Assembly: GCA_017744415.1 (NCBI GenBank) | Contig: JAGIBJ010000050.1 | Location: forward strand, 1 to 58,426 | Reading direction: 5' to 3' | From: Solirubrobacteraceae bacterium | GTDB taxonomy: Bacteria; Actinomycetota; Thermoleophilia; Solirubrobacterales; Solirubrobacteraceae | DNA: 58,426 nucleotides | Shown here: piece by piece, positions 32,263 to 39,991 of the stretch | Numbering within the stretch: the first letter of the stretch is position 1 | Layout of the letters: each line of letters begins with the position of its first letter | Made by a program: the position numbers and the translations under genes | The notes under the pieces: model-generated | What the model was told of the DNA's origin: nothing | What the model saw: only the letters and a program-made list of their open reading frames with translations | Database searches by the model: none

Positions 32263-33102
32263 CTACGCCGAGGTGAGCTCCTCGGCGAACCGTGCGAGTC
32301 GCCCGCCCTGCCAGGCCAGCGGCGACTTGCCCTCCGGCTCCACCTCGAGCCGAGCAGCGGGAAGCGCTGCCACCCACCGTTCCGCCACCGCCAGCGGATG
32401 GCTCGGATCGACCTCGTCGCGACTGCCAACGACGATCGCCGGCATCTTGAGTGCCGCGAGGTCGCCGAGATCGTCGAACGGTGACGAGCGCGGCACACCC
32501 TGCAGGGCATCAGCGACCGCTGCCAGATTGGCATGACGGCCGATCCGCTGCCGGATCGCCGCGGCGACCTGCTCACGGAACGACTCCGGAAGCGTCTCGA
32601 GGTGCGATTCGCGCACGAACGCCTCGATCGGGTCGGGCCCGCGCAAGGCGCCGGCCAGGCGATCCCAAGGCGAGCGGTCACCAGAGCCGCTGCCCGGCAG
32701 GTGCGCGGGCGTGATCAGGAGGAGCCCCGCGACGCGCTCCGGGGCATCGAGGGCGTATCGAACGGCGGTGTGGGCTCCCATTGAGATGCCGAGCAGCACG
32801 ACCGGCTCGTCACCGGCGGAGCCATCGACGACGGCTCCGAGGTCGGCGGCGAGCGCGGCGTAGGTGTACGCGGCCGGACCGCCTGCAGCAGCCGCCGAGA
32901 GGCCGTGCCCGCGCGCGTCGTAGGCAATGCTGGCGATCCCGGCACGATCGAGGTGACGGGAGCCCATCACGGTGTAGTGACGCGTGGCCGTGAGGCCGTG
33001 GAGCATCACCACGCGCACGGGGCCATCGGCGCTGCCGCCGCGCGTTCCTGAGAGCAGCGGGCCACCGGTCGTCTGGAAGCGCACGTCGGTCACGCCTCCC
33101 AC
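32263..33102 (-). CDS. alpha/beta-fold hydrolase lacking the C-terminal catalytic His
   Basis: The 279-aa protein has LHGLTATRHY (oxyanion), YDARGHGLS, the nucleophile elbow LLGISMGAH (Ser107) and the acid region GSRDEVDPSHP (Asp229/Asp232). After residue 235 there is no His; the place where GGH normally lies reads EPEGKSPLAWQGGRL. Either His235 substitutes or the enzyme is not a classical hydrolase. It converges with HU. Substrate unknown. Confidence 0.8.
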   Translation of the reverse strand: MGGVTDVRFQTTGGPLLSGTRGGSADGPVRVVMLHGLTATRHYTVMGSRHLDRAGIASIAYDARGHGLSAAAAGGPAAYTYAALAADLGAVVDGSAGDEPVVLLGISMGAHTAVRYALDAPERVAGLLLITPAHLPGSGSGDRSPWDRLAGALRGPDPIEAFVRESHLETLPESFREQVAAAIRQRIGRHANLAAVADALQGVPRSSPFDDLGDLAALKMPAIVVGSRDEVDPSHPLAVAERWVAALPAARLEVEPEGKSPLAWQGGRLARFAEELTSA

Positions 33103-33147
33103 GCTACCGGCGCGCCCGACCGTGGCGGCCGGACGCGCTGGAACGGA

Positions 33148-33879
33148 CTAGCGGTGGGTGACCCAGACGCGCCCGACCGAGTGGAACCCGATCGCACGCG
33201 CAGTGGCACCGGTGAGGTCGAACTCGCGGCCGCCGGCGAAGGGTCCGCGGTCGACGACGCTGGCGCTCGTGCTCCGGCCGCGGTACTTGACCGTGACCTT
33301 CGTGCCGCAGGGCAGCGACTTGTGCGCGACGCCCTTCAGGCCGGTCGTCAGGGTCTGACCGCACGCGGTGCGTTGGCCGTAGAGGCCTGGCCCGTACCAC
33401 GATGCGAGCGCCGGGCGGAGCTTGCGCACCGCGCCGATCGACACCCAGGAGCGCTCGGCGCCGCCGTCGGTCCGGGTGACGCGCAGCCACAGGCGCTCGC
33501 CGGACACCGCGCTGCCCTGGAGCAAGAAGCGGGTGTTCGGGGCGACGTCGGCGGCGTCCACGACGCGGCCATGACGACTGGCGCGCAGCTCGGCGTGAAC
33601 CGGCACGGTCGTCGTACGACCGCGAACGGCGACGGTGCTGCCGGATGCCAGGGTGAGCTGACGGTCGAGCACGCGGACGATGTAGCCGCTCTGCGGCACG
33701 CTCGGCAGTCCTGCGGGAGATGGCGCCGGCACTGCTGCGCCACCAGCGAGCTGCTGGGCGTCAGTCGGCATGGGATTGGTGGACGGGGCGGCCTGAGCAG
33801 CGGCCACCCCCGGCGCTGCGGTGAAGGCCGCAGCAAGGGGAAGCACGACGCGGAGCGCCGTGCGCGTGGATTGGGGCAT
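33148..33879 (-). CDS. rlpA: RlpA-like septal/cell-wall lytic protein (DPBB domain)
   Basis: This 243-aa protein has a signal peptide (1-30, ...FTAAPGVAAAQA), a Pro/Ala-rich linker and a G5-like/SH3-like segment (about 65-145), then a double-psi beta barrel: ASWYGPGLYGQRTACGQTLTTGLKGVAHKSLPCGTKVTVKYRGRS, VVDRGPF, FDLTGATARAIGFHSVGRV. RlpA proteins are lytic transglycosylases or peptidoglycan-binding factors at division sites. Expression is controlled by a cyclic di-AMP riboswitch that ends about 16 nt upstream of the start codon, a known actinobacterial link between c-di-AMP and wall hydrolases. Confidence 0.9.
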   Translation of the reverse strand: MPQSTRTALRVVLPLAAAFTAAPGVAAAQAAPSTNPMPTDAQQLAGGAAVPAPSPAGLPSVPQSGYIVRVLDRQLTLASGSTVAVRGRTTTVPVHAELRASRHGRVVDAADVAPNTRFLLQGSAVSGERLWLRVTRTDGGAERSWVSIGAVRKLRPALASWYGPGLYGQRTACGQTLTTGLKGVAHKSLPCGTKVTVKYRGRSTSASVVDRGPFAGGREFDLTGATARAIGFHSVGRVWVTHR

Positions 33880-33894
33880 GGAACCTCATGGGGG

Positions 33895-34065
33895 TCTGCC
33901 TACGAGGTGAGCTGACGGGCTCGCGATCGATCAGCAGCACAGGGCGCTGCTTCCTCAACCGCTACGCGTGGCACGCCACGCGATTCGCCCCGGCCGGCTT
34001 GGTGCTGCCGGCAAGTGGGTCCCCCGCTCCAGCGCCGCAGGACGGCGCCGAACTCGGCAGTTCGG
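33895..34065 (-). promoter_or_regulatory. cyclic di-AMP (ydaO-yuaA) riboswitch upstream of rlpA
   Basis: On the minus strand the consensus blocks occur in order: GAGCGGGGGACCCA (34029-34016), GGGGCGAATCG (33991-33981), a hairpin GTGGCGTGCCAC, and CCCGTCAGCTCACCTCG followed by TAGGC (33919-33898). CTGCC at the 5' end (34060-34056) pairs with GGCAG at the 3' end to close P1. This is the RF00379 ligand-binding architecture. Confidence 0.93.
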
Positions 34066-34090
34066 TTTGCGACCAAGCACCCTAAGGGCG

Positions 34091-34096
34091 TGTCAA
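34091..34096 (-). promoter_or_regulatory. -35 element of the rlpA promoter
   Basis: TTGACA on the minus strand, 17 nt before a weak -10 (GTCGCA, 34073-34068). This places transcription start at about 34061, the first base of the riboswitch P1. Confidence 0.55.
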
Positions 34097-34178
34097 CCCC
34101 ACTCCGCGTGAGCCTCCGCACACACTGGTGGTTCCAGTCGGGCAGCCAGGGCCGGATGATGCGGCGCCCGACGATCGA

Positions 34179-34727
34179 TCAGGCGAGTTCGGCGCCTGCC
34201 TCGGGCAGCAGGCCGCCAGCCGAGGTACGGAGCTTCGCGAGACCGAGCCGGATGCGGCTCTTCACGGTGCCGAGTGGCACGCCGATCCGGCGGGCGATCT
34301 CCTCCGCGGTGAGCCCGCCCCAATACGCGAGCACCAGCGCCTCGCGCTGCGGCTCCGGGAGCTCGTGAAGCGCCTCACGCACCGTGGCCGCGCGCTCGCC
34401 CGCGACGGCACGCATCGACGGGTCGTCGGGCTGCGGCTCGGGGTCGATGCCGGCGGCGACGACCAGCCGATCCTGCGCCCTCCCCGCAGCCTGGCGCTCG
34501 CGCCAGAGGTCGAGCGCGCGCGACCTCGCCATCAGGCGCAAGTAGGGGCCGAGCTCGCCACGCGCGTCGTCGAACCGTGCGGGACGACGCCAGAGCCGCA
34601 CGAACACGTCGTGGGTGACGTCCTCCGCGAGCGCCGGATCCTTGGTGATCCGCATCGCCGTGAGGAACACCGCGCGGCGGTGCTCTCGGTAGATGCGGTC
34701 GAAGGTTGCGGGCTCGGCGAGGTTCAT
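34179..34727 (-). CDS. ECF sigma factor (sigma-70 family, SigK-like)
   Basis: This 182-aa protein has region 2 (FDRIYREHRRAVFLTAMRITKDPALAEDVTHDVFVRLWRRPARFD..., about 8-75) and region 4 (LPEPQREALVLAYWGGLTAEEIARRIGVPLGTVKSRIRLGLAKL, about 120-165). It lacks region 3, so it is an ECF-type RNA polymerase sigma subunit, activated when released by an anti-sigma factor. No cognate anti-sigma gene is adjacent; the RskA-like protein at 37679 is the nearest candidate. Its start region is preceded by three CAACCTT repeats. Confidence 0.93.
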   Translation of the reverse strand: MNLAEPATFDRIYREHRRAVFLTAMRITKDPALAEDVTHDVFVRLWRRPARFDDARGELGPYLRLMARSRALDLWRERQAAGRAQDRLVVAAGIDPEPQPDDPSMRAVAGERAATVREALHELPEPQREALVLAYWGGLTAEEIARRIGVPLGTVKSRIRLGLAKLRTSAGGLLPEAGAELA

Positions 34728-34755
34728 GGTGCGTCCCTTGAGGATTCCGGGAGCC

Positions 34756-34783
34756 CAACCTTACAACGCAACCTTGCAACCTT
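34756..34783. repeat. three CAACCTT repeats before the sigma factor gene
   Basis: CAACCTT at 34756-34762, 34769-34775 and 34777-34783 (AAGGTTG in the direction of the sigma gene). Confidence 0.6.
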
Positions 34784-34834
34784 CAACATGCGACGGCGCT
34801 CAACGCGTGAATCCGCCATGCTTCTGCCGCCATG

Positions 34835-34886
34835 TCCCGGTCAATTGCGGTCATGTTGCTCGAAGGCGTTCAATGTTCGCGTTCAA
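34835..34886. repeat. direct repeats CGGTCA and CGTTCAA
   Basis: CGGTCA at 34838 and 34848 (10-bp period, preceded by TCC as at 26926) and CGTTCAA at 34867 and 34880. They lie between the divergent sigma factor and membrane protein genes. Confidence 0.6.
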
Positions 34887-34952
34887 GGTTTGAGCGGTGA
34901 GAACCGCGTTGCCGAGCGCGGTCACCACGGGGCCCGCCGGTACGATGGGGCC

Positions 34953-35360
34953 GTGCGCCGCCTGCTCCCCACCCTCGCCGCGTTCGCGCTGGTGATCGTC
35001 GGCGTGGGCGGAGGACTCCTGCTCCTCACCTCGCGCGACCACGGCAGCCTCGAGCCGTCGACGCCCGCGCCCGCCGCCGCTGCCGGGCCGGCTGGGCTGC
35101 CCGCTGGCAACGTCGTCGTCGAATTCACGTCCGGCGCCGACCGCCGCACGATCGACGACCTCGCTGCCGAGCTCGGCGCCGTCGACAGCCCGGCCACCCG
35201 TTCCGCCGGGCAGGCGCTCGTCTCGAAGAAGGTCACCACCGAGCTCGAGGGCGTCCGAGCACTCGCCGGCGCCTCGACGGTGCTCTCCCTCCCCGCTGCC
35301 ACCGATCCCCAGCTCGCAGCGTTCGTCCGCGAGCACCTCGGAAGGACCGACGAGCCATGA
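34953..35360 (+). CDS. membrane-anchored or exported protein of unknown function
   Basis: The 135-aa protein starts at GTG 34953, has an N-terminal membrane segment (LLPTLAAFALVIVGVGGGLLLLTS, 4-27), a Pro/Ala-rich linker, and a 75-residue folded domain (NVVVEFTSGADRRTIDDLAAELGAVDSPATR...). No family is recognised. Its stop overlaps the NAD synthetase start (ATGA), so the two are translated together, but a functional link is not obvious. Confidence 0.7.
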   Translation: MRRLLPTLAAFALVIVGVGGGLLLLTSRDHGSLEPSTPAPAAAAGPAGLPAGNVVVEFTSGADRRTIDDLAAELGAVDSPATRSAGQALVSKKVTTELEGVRALAGASTVLSLPAATDPQLAAFVREHLGRTDEP

Positions 35361-37153
35361 CGATCGACACCCTGCGCCTCGCGCTCTGCCAGATCGACTC
35401 GGTCGTCGGAGACGTGTCCGGCAACACCGCCAAGATCGCCGCCGCGATGAACGAGGCTGCCGCCGCAGGCGCGCGCATCGCCGTCTTCCCGGAGCTCGCG
35501 ATCTCCGGCTACCCGCCGGAGGACCTCCTGCTGCGTGAGCGCTTCCTGCGCGACTGCCGCGACGCGATGGGCGATCTCGCGGCCGAGGCTCCGGAGGGCC
35601 TGGTCGCGGTGGTCGGCTGGCCCGAGCGCGACGAGGATGTCTACAACGCTGCCGCCGTGCTCGATGGCGGCGATCTCGTGGCCAGCTACCGCAAGGTGCA
35701 CCTGCCCAACTACGGCGTGTTCGACGAGCTGCGCTACTTCCAACACGGGCCGGGCCCGGCGACGATCGCCGTCGACGGGCACCGCATCGGCGTGACGATC
35801 TGCGAGGACATCTGGCAACCCGCCGACCCGCTCGAGCGCGAGGCGCTTTCCGGCGCGCGCCTGATCCTCAACCTCTCGGCGTCGCCCTACGACCTCGGCA
35901 AGGGCGAACGGCGCGAGCACATGCTCGTTACCCGCGCCCGCGACCACCTCGCCGCCATCGCCTACTGCGGCCTGGTCGGCGGCCAGGACGAGCTCGTCTT
36001 CGACGGCCGCTCTGCGCTCATCGGCCATGACGGCACCGTGCTCGCCCGCGCGAAGGCGTTCGAGGAGGACCTGCTGATCTGCGACGTCGACATCGACGTG
36101 ATCGGCGCCGCCCGCCTGCGCGACACGCGTCGCCGCCGCCCAGCGCGCGATCTCGACACAGCCGTCCCGGTGCTCGCCACCGCCGTACTCGAGGGTGCGC
36201 GCGAAGATCCCGCGCCGCAGACCGCGTCGGGGGGCGAGCACCTTCCCGGCGAGGAGCCGCGCCCGCGCGACATCGGCGGCCGGGTCACGGAGCCGCTCAG
36301 TGGGCCCGCCGAGGCCTACGCCGCGCTCGTGCTCGGCACCCGCGACTACGTGAAGAAGAACGGCTTCGGCGACGTGCTGATCGGCCTGTCGGGTGGCATC
36401 GACTCCACGCTCGTGGCCCTCCTCGCCGTCGATGCGCTCGGTGCCGACCGCGTGCGCGGCGCCACGATGCCCTCGCGCTACACGTCCGACGGCACCCGCA
36501 GCGACGCGCACGAGCTGGCCAAGCGCCTCGGGATCGAGTTGCTCGAGCTGCCGATCGAGGGCCCGTTCAAGGCCTACGAGGAGACGCTTGCTCCGAGCTT
36601 CGCGGGGCGAGCCCCGGACCTCACCGAGGAGAACCTCCAGGCCCGCATCCGTGGCACGCTGCTGATGGCCCTCTCGAACAAGTTCGGCTGGCTCGTGCTC
36701 ACCACGGCCAACAAGTCAGAGACGTCCGTCGGCTACTCGACGCTCTACGGCGACATGGCCGGCGGCTTCGCGCCGCTCAAGGACACGCCCAAGACGCTGG
36801 TCTTCGAACTCACCGCATGGCGCTCGACGCGCGACGGCGGCGAGGACGTGCCGCCGGAGATCATCACGCGGCCGCCGTCGGCCGAGCTGCGCCCCGATCA
36901 GAAGGACGAGGACTCCCTCCCGCCCTACGACATCCTCGACGCGATCATCGCGGGCTACATCGAGCGCGACCTCTCCCGCGACCAACTCATCGCGAGCGGG
37001 CTGCCTGAGGCGCACGTCGACAAGGCCCTCTCCTTGATCGACCGCGCGGAATACAAGCGGCGCCAGGGGCCGCCGGGCATCCGCCTGACGAGCCGCGCGC
37101 TCTCGCGTGATCGGCGCGTGCCGATCACGAGCCGGTATTCCGCCTCGTCGTAG
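35357..37153 (+). CDS. nadE: glutamine-dependent NAD+ synthetase
   Basis: The 598-aa bifunctional enzyme has an N-terminal nitrilase-type glutaminase domain with Glu46 (PELAISGYPPEDLL), Lys113 (YRKVHLPNYG) and Cys149 (CEDIW), and a C-terminal NAD synthetase domain with the PP-loop SGGIDS (345-350) followed by KSETSVGYSTLYGDMAGGFAPLKD. Ammonia released from glutamine is used to amidate deamido-NAD with ATP. Length fits the eukaryote/actinobacterial class. It is coupled to the preceding small membrane protein. Confidence 0.96.
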   Translation: MTIDTLRLALCQIDSVVGDVSGNTAKIAAAMNEAAAAGARIAVFPELAISGYPPEDLLLRERFLRDCRDAMGDLAAEAPEGLVAVVGWPERDEDVYNAAAVLDGGDLVASYRKVHLPNYGVFDELRYFQHGPGPATIAVDGHRIGVTICEDIWQPADPLEREALSGARLILNLSASPYDLGKGERREHMLVTRARDHLAAIAYCGLVGGQDELVFDGRSALIGHDGTVLARAKAFEEDLLICDVDIDVIGAARLRDTRRRRPARDLDTAVPVLATAVLEGAREDPAPQTASGGEHLPGEEPRPRDIGGRVTEPLSGPAEAYAALVLGTRDYVKKNGFGDVLIGLSGGIDSTLVALLAVDALGADRVRGATMPSRYTSDGTRSDAHELAKRLGIELLELPIEGPFKAYEETLAPSFAGRAPDLTEENLQARIRGTLLMALSNKFGWLVLTTANKSETSVGYSTLYGDMAGGFAPLKDTPKTLVFELTAWRSTRDGGEDVPPEIITRPPSAELRPDQKDEDSLPPYDILDAIIAGYIERDLSRDQLIASGLPEAHVDKALSLIDRAEYKRRQGPPGIRLTSRALSRDRRVPITSRYSASS

Positions 37154-37177
37154 GCGAGGCGGGCACCGGCGCCCGGA

Positions 37178-37639
37178 TTAGGACTTCGTCTCGGGGTACC
37201 GAAGGGCGATCGTCACGCGCGAGGTGGCGCAGAGCTTGCCGTCCTCGCTGCGGTGCTCGACGTCCCAGAGCTGGGTGGTGCGGCCGCCGTGGATGCGCGT
37301 GGCCGTCGACGTGAGCCGCCCCTCGCCGATGAACGGCCGCAGGAACGCGGTGTTGTTGGAGAGCCCGACCGCCGATCCGCCGGCGGGGATTGCGGTGAGC
37401 GCGCCGCCGATGGACGCCGCCGATTCGGCGACGAGTGCGTAGACGCCGCCGTGCACCAGACCGAACGGCTGCTTGTGGCGATCGTCGATGTCGAGCGCCG
37501 CCACGACCTCGTCGGGCTCCGCGCTGAGGATCTGCACGCCAAGCACGCCGTCGACGGTCTGCTCGATCGGGCGCAGCGTCGGGAGGACGGCCTTGCCTTC
37601 GGGGGTACTGAGCGAGAACGGGGCGCTGGGCTCTGACAT
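37178..37639 (-). CDS. PaaI-family hotdog thioesterase
   Basis: The 153-aa protein from ATG 37639 has a single hotdog domain with FGLVHGGVYALVAESAAS (His63-Gly-Gly, Glu72 in the central helix) and conserved strands either side. PaaI/DUF4442-type thioesterases hydrolyse acyl-CoA, often aromatic or medium-chain. Substrate cannot be told from sequence. It converges with nadE. Confidence 0.87.
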   Translation of the reverse strand: MSEPSAPFSLSTPEGKAVLPTLRPIEQTVDGVLGVQILSAEPDEVVAALDIDDRHKQPFGLVHGGVYALVAESAASIGGALTAIPAGGSAVGLSNNTAFLRPFIGEGRLTSTATRIHGGRTTQLWDVEHRSEDGKLCATSRVTIALRYPETKS

Positions 37640-37678
37640 GCAGCGAAGGCTAGCCGTCCTCGGTACGATCACCGGCTC

Positions 37679-38644
37679 GTGGCCGCTCTCGACGACCTCT
37701 CCCCTGACCGCCGCGCCGTCCTGCAGCTCCTCGTCGCCCGCGGACGCGGCTACGACCAGATCGCGGAGCTCCTGCACCTCCCCGAGATCGTCGTCCGGCG
37801 TCGCTCGCACGATGCGCTCACCGAGCTCGCCGGCGGCCCGGGTTCCCTCGACGAGGCACGTCGCGCGCTGCTCTGCGACTACCTCGTCGGTGAGCTGCCC
37901 GCCAGCCGGCGCGCGGAAGCCCGCCAAGTGCTCGCCGACGATCCGGCAGCGCGCCGCTTCGCCCGCTCGGCCGCTGCGCGGCTCTCCGGTATCCCCGGCG
38001 CCCAGCTCCCCGAGCTCCCGGCCGAGGACGAGGAGGTCGCCGAGGCCCTCGACGCCCTCGATGCGCGCCGCGAGCGCGTGGTCGAGCTCGAGCGCGCATC
38101 CCGCAAGGGCTCGTGGCTGCTCGTCGGCGCCGTCGCCGCCGCGGTGATCGCCGCCGTCGTGATCCTCTCGCTCGTCGCGGGCGGCGGGAACGACGACAAC
38201 AGCGTCTCCAACAAGCCGACCGAGTCGACGCCGGCCTCCACGAGCAGCCTCTCGACGCTGCTCGTCAACCTCACCTCGCCGAGCGGCGGCAAGGGCACCG
38301 GACAGGCCGCCTTCCGCCCGCGGAGTGATGGCGCCACCGATTTCGCCGCCGAGATCAAGGGCGTCTCGACGACCTCGAAAGACGCCTACCTCTTTTGGCT
38401 CGACGGCCCCAACACGGAACCGCTGCGCCTGGGCTACTACGACCGCGACGGCGATCCCTCGCCGGACGGCGAAATGCGGGTCGGCATGCGGCTCAACGGT
38501 CAGGGCGTGCCCGCCGTCACCGCCGACGACCTCGATCAGTACACCGAGCTCATCATGACCCGCGAGAGCCTCTCCGCTGAGACGGCACCGTCGACGCCCA
38601 CCAACGTCGTGCTCTCCGGCGAGATCAGGGTCGCGACGGGCTGA
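37679..38644 (+). CDS. HTH-membrane-RskA-like fusion (putative anti-sigma regulator)
   Basis: This 321-aa protein begins at GTG 37679 with a sigma-70 region 4-like helix-turn-helix (LSPDRRAVLQLLVARGRGYDQIAELLHLPEIVVRRRS, 6-43). A helical segment like the cytoplasmic anti-sigma part follows (LCDYLVGELPASRRAEARQVLAD), then one membrane helix (LLVGAVAAAVIAAVVILSL, about 145-163), a Ser/Thr-rich linker, and a C-terminal domain (190-321) resembling the extracytoplasmic domain of RskA anti-sigma-K factors. The order HTH first, anti-sigma second is unusual; a membrane-tethered transcription regulator is a reasonable reading. Confidence 0.6.
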   Translation: MAALDDLSPDRRAVLQLLVARGRGYDQIAELLHLPEIVVRRRSHDALTELAGGPGSLDEARRALLCDYLVGELPASRRAEARQVLADDPAARRFARSAAARLSGIPGAQLPELPAEDEEVAEALDALDARRERVVELERASRKGSWLLVGAVAAAVIAAVVILSLVAGGGNDDNSVSNKPTESTPASTSSLSTLLVNLTSPSGGKGTGQAAFRPRSDGATDFAAEIKGVSTTSKDAYLFWLDGPNTEPLRLGYYDRDGDPSPDGEMRVGMRLNGQGVPAVTADDLDQYTELIMTRESLSAETAPSTPTNVVLSGEIRVATG

Positions 38645-38661
38645 GGCCCTCGGGCGCCCGC

Positions 38662-38683
38662 CGTGCCGCGGCGCCGCGGCACG
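38662..38683. terminator. bidirectional 22-bp palindromic terminator
   Basis: CGTGCCGCGGC followed immediately by its reverse complement, between the convergent RskA-like and FtsR genes. Confidence 0.65.
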
Positions 38684-38711
38684 AGCCGGGCGTCCGCCCG
38701 GACGCCGGCCG

Positions 38712-39512
38712 TCAGTCCGTGATCCGGCGCAGGTCGCGCACCAGCAGCAGGTGCGAGAGCCTGGAGACCGTCACAGCGAGGTCGTCGAGCACGTCGATCG
38801 CCTCCTTGCGCCGTTCCGGGTTGCGCGACTGCAGCGCCGGGCCGAGCAGCTGCTGGAGCAGGCCGGCCTCACGGTCGGCCGACGAGCGGAAGGTGCGCAG
38901 GTGGCGAGCACCGATGCCGTAACGAGCGAGCGCTGCCGCCGCGACGACGATCTCGCGCTCGGCGTCGTCGTAGAGGGTGCCACCGTCCTTGCCGGAGTGG
39001 CCCGTGATCAGGCCGAAGTCGGCGAGTTCTTTGAGCAGGCGCTCCTCGGCCCGCGCCTCGGCGAGCACGTCTTCCTGGCGGTGGAACGAGCCACGCGCCA
39101 GCACGGAGATGTTGTTCGCGTGGTGACGGTTCGCCCCTGCCGGCACCGCGCCGTCGGTCGAGCTCGCCGCACGCTGCGGCGAGGGCGTTGGAGCGTCGCG
39201 CGTGCTCCCGCGGCCGGCGGCGAGCTCCTGGCGGATGATCCGCAACGGGAGGAACTCGTCACGCTGCATCCGCAGGATCGCGCGGAGGCGATCGATGTCG
39301 CCCTGCGAGTAGAGGCGGTAGCCGCCCGCGGTGCGTTCGGGCGTGATCAGGCGTTGATCCTCGAGGTAGCGGATCTTGCTGATCGAGATGTCGGGGAACT
39401 CCTGGCGCAGCGTCTGGCAGACGGCGCCGATCGTCACCCCGCGGCTGCGGGTAGCGTCACTTGCGGTCGGCTGCTCGGCCTGACCGTCATCCTCGGTGCG
39501 CGGCATGGTCAT
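38712..39512 (-). CDS. ftsR: MerR-family regulator FtsR
   Basis: The 266-aa protein has an N-terminal MerR winged helix (TIGAVCQTLRQEFPDISISKIRYLEDQRLITPERTAGGYRLYSQGDIDRL, 27-80) and a long C-terminal helical region, matching actinobacterial FtsR (Rv1828 in mycobacteria), an activator of the division gene ftsZ. In mycobacteria it lies next to the FHA gene garA; the same pair occurs here. Its ATG shares one base with the FHA stop (TGATG), so they are coupled. Confidence 0.85.
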   Translation of the reverse strand: MTMPRTEDDGQAEQPTASDATRSRGVTIGAVCQTLRQEFPDISISKIRYLEDQRLITPERTAGGYRLYSQGDIDRLRAILRMQRDEFLPLRIIRQELAAGRGSTRDAPTPSPQRAASSTDGAVPAGANRHHANNISVLARGSFHRQEDVLAEARAEERLLKELADFGLITGHSGKDGGTLYDDAEREIVVAAAALARYGIGARHLRTFRSSADREAGLLQQLLGPALQSRNPERRKEAIDVLDDLAVTVSRLSHLLLVRDLRRITD

Positions 39513-39976
39513 CAGCCGCTCAGGAAGGTGAGTTTGTACTTGCCGATCTGCAGCTCGTCACCATCTTCGAGGTGGTGCGAGTCGATCCGGCGGCGGTTCA
39601 CGTAGGTGCCGTTGAGCGAACCGAGGTCTTCGAGCCAGTACTGGCCGCTGCGCCGCAGCACGCGGGCGTGGTCGCGCGAGACGGTCACGTCGTCGAGGAA
39701 GAGGCCGGCATCGGGGCGGCGGCCGATGGTGAGGCGCTCGTCGGTGACGGCCACGCTCTCGCCCACGCGCCCGCCGCCGGAGCGGATGACGATCGCGGCA
39801 CCGGTCGAGGCCACGACGGCGTCGAGGTCGACCGGAACGAATTCGCCCGTTTCATCGTCGACCCGGTAGGCCGGGTCGCGATGATGATCGGGATCGCCGA
39901 CGAACGCGCCGCACTTCTGGCAGTAGTTCGCGCCTTCGGCGTTGACGAAGCCGCAGTCAGGGCAGTGGCGCGCCAC
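39512..39976 (-). CDS. FHA-domain protein with N-terminal zinc ribbon (GarA-like)
   Basis: The 154-aa protein from GTG 39976 has a zinc ribbon (Cys5, Cys8, Cys19, Cys22; CPDCGF...CQKCG) and a C-terminal FHA domain (LTIGRRPDAGLFLDDVTVSRDHARVLRRSGQYWLEDLGSLNGTYVN, about 80-150). FHA domains bind phosphothreonine peptides; in mycobacteria GarA regulates central metabolism. The N-terminal phospho-Thr motif of GarA (ETxxF type) is replaced by the zinc ribbon, so control may differ. Follows RsiG with a 15-bp gap. Confidence 0.85.
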   Translation of the reverse strand: MARHCPDCGFVNAEGANYCQKCGAFVGDPDHHRDPAYRVDDETGEFVPVDLDAVVASTGAAIVIRSGGGRVGESVAVTDERLTIGRRPDAGLFLDDVTVSRDHARVLRRSGQYWLEDLGSLNGTYVNRRRIDSHHLEDGDELQIGKYKLTFLSG

Positions 39977-39991
39977 CGGCGTGCTCCCGCC

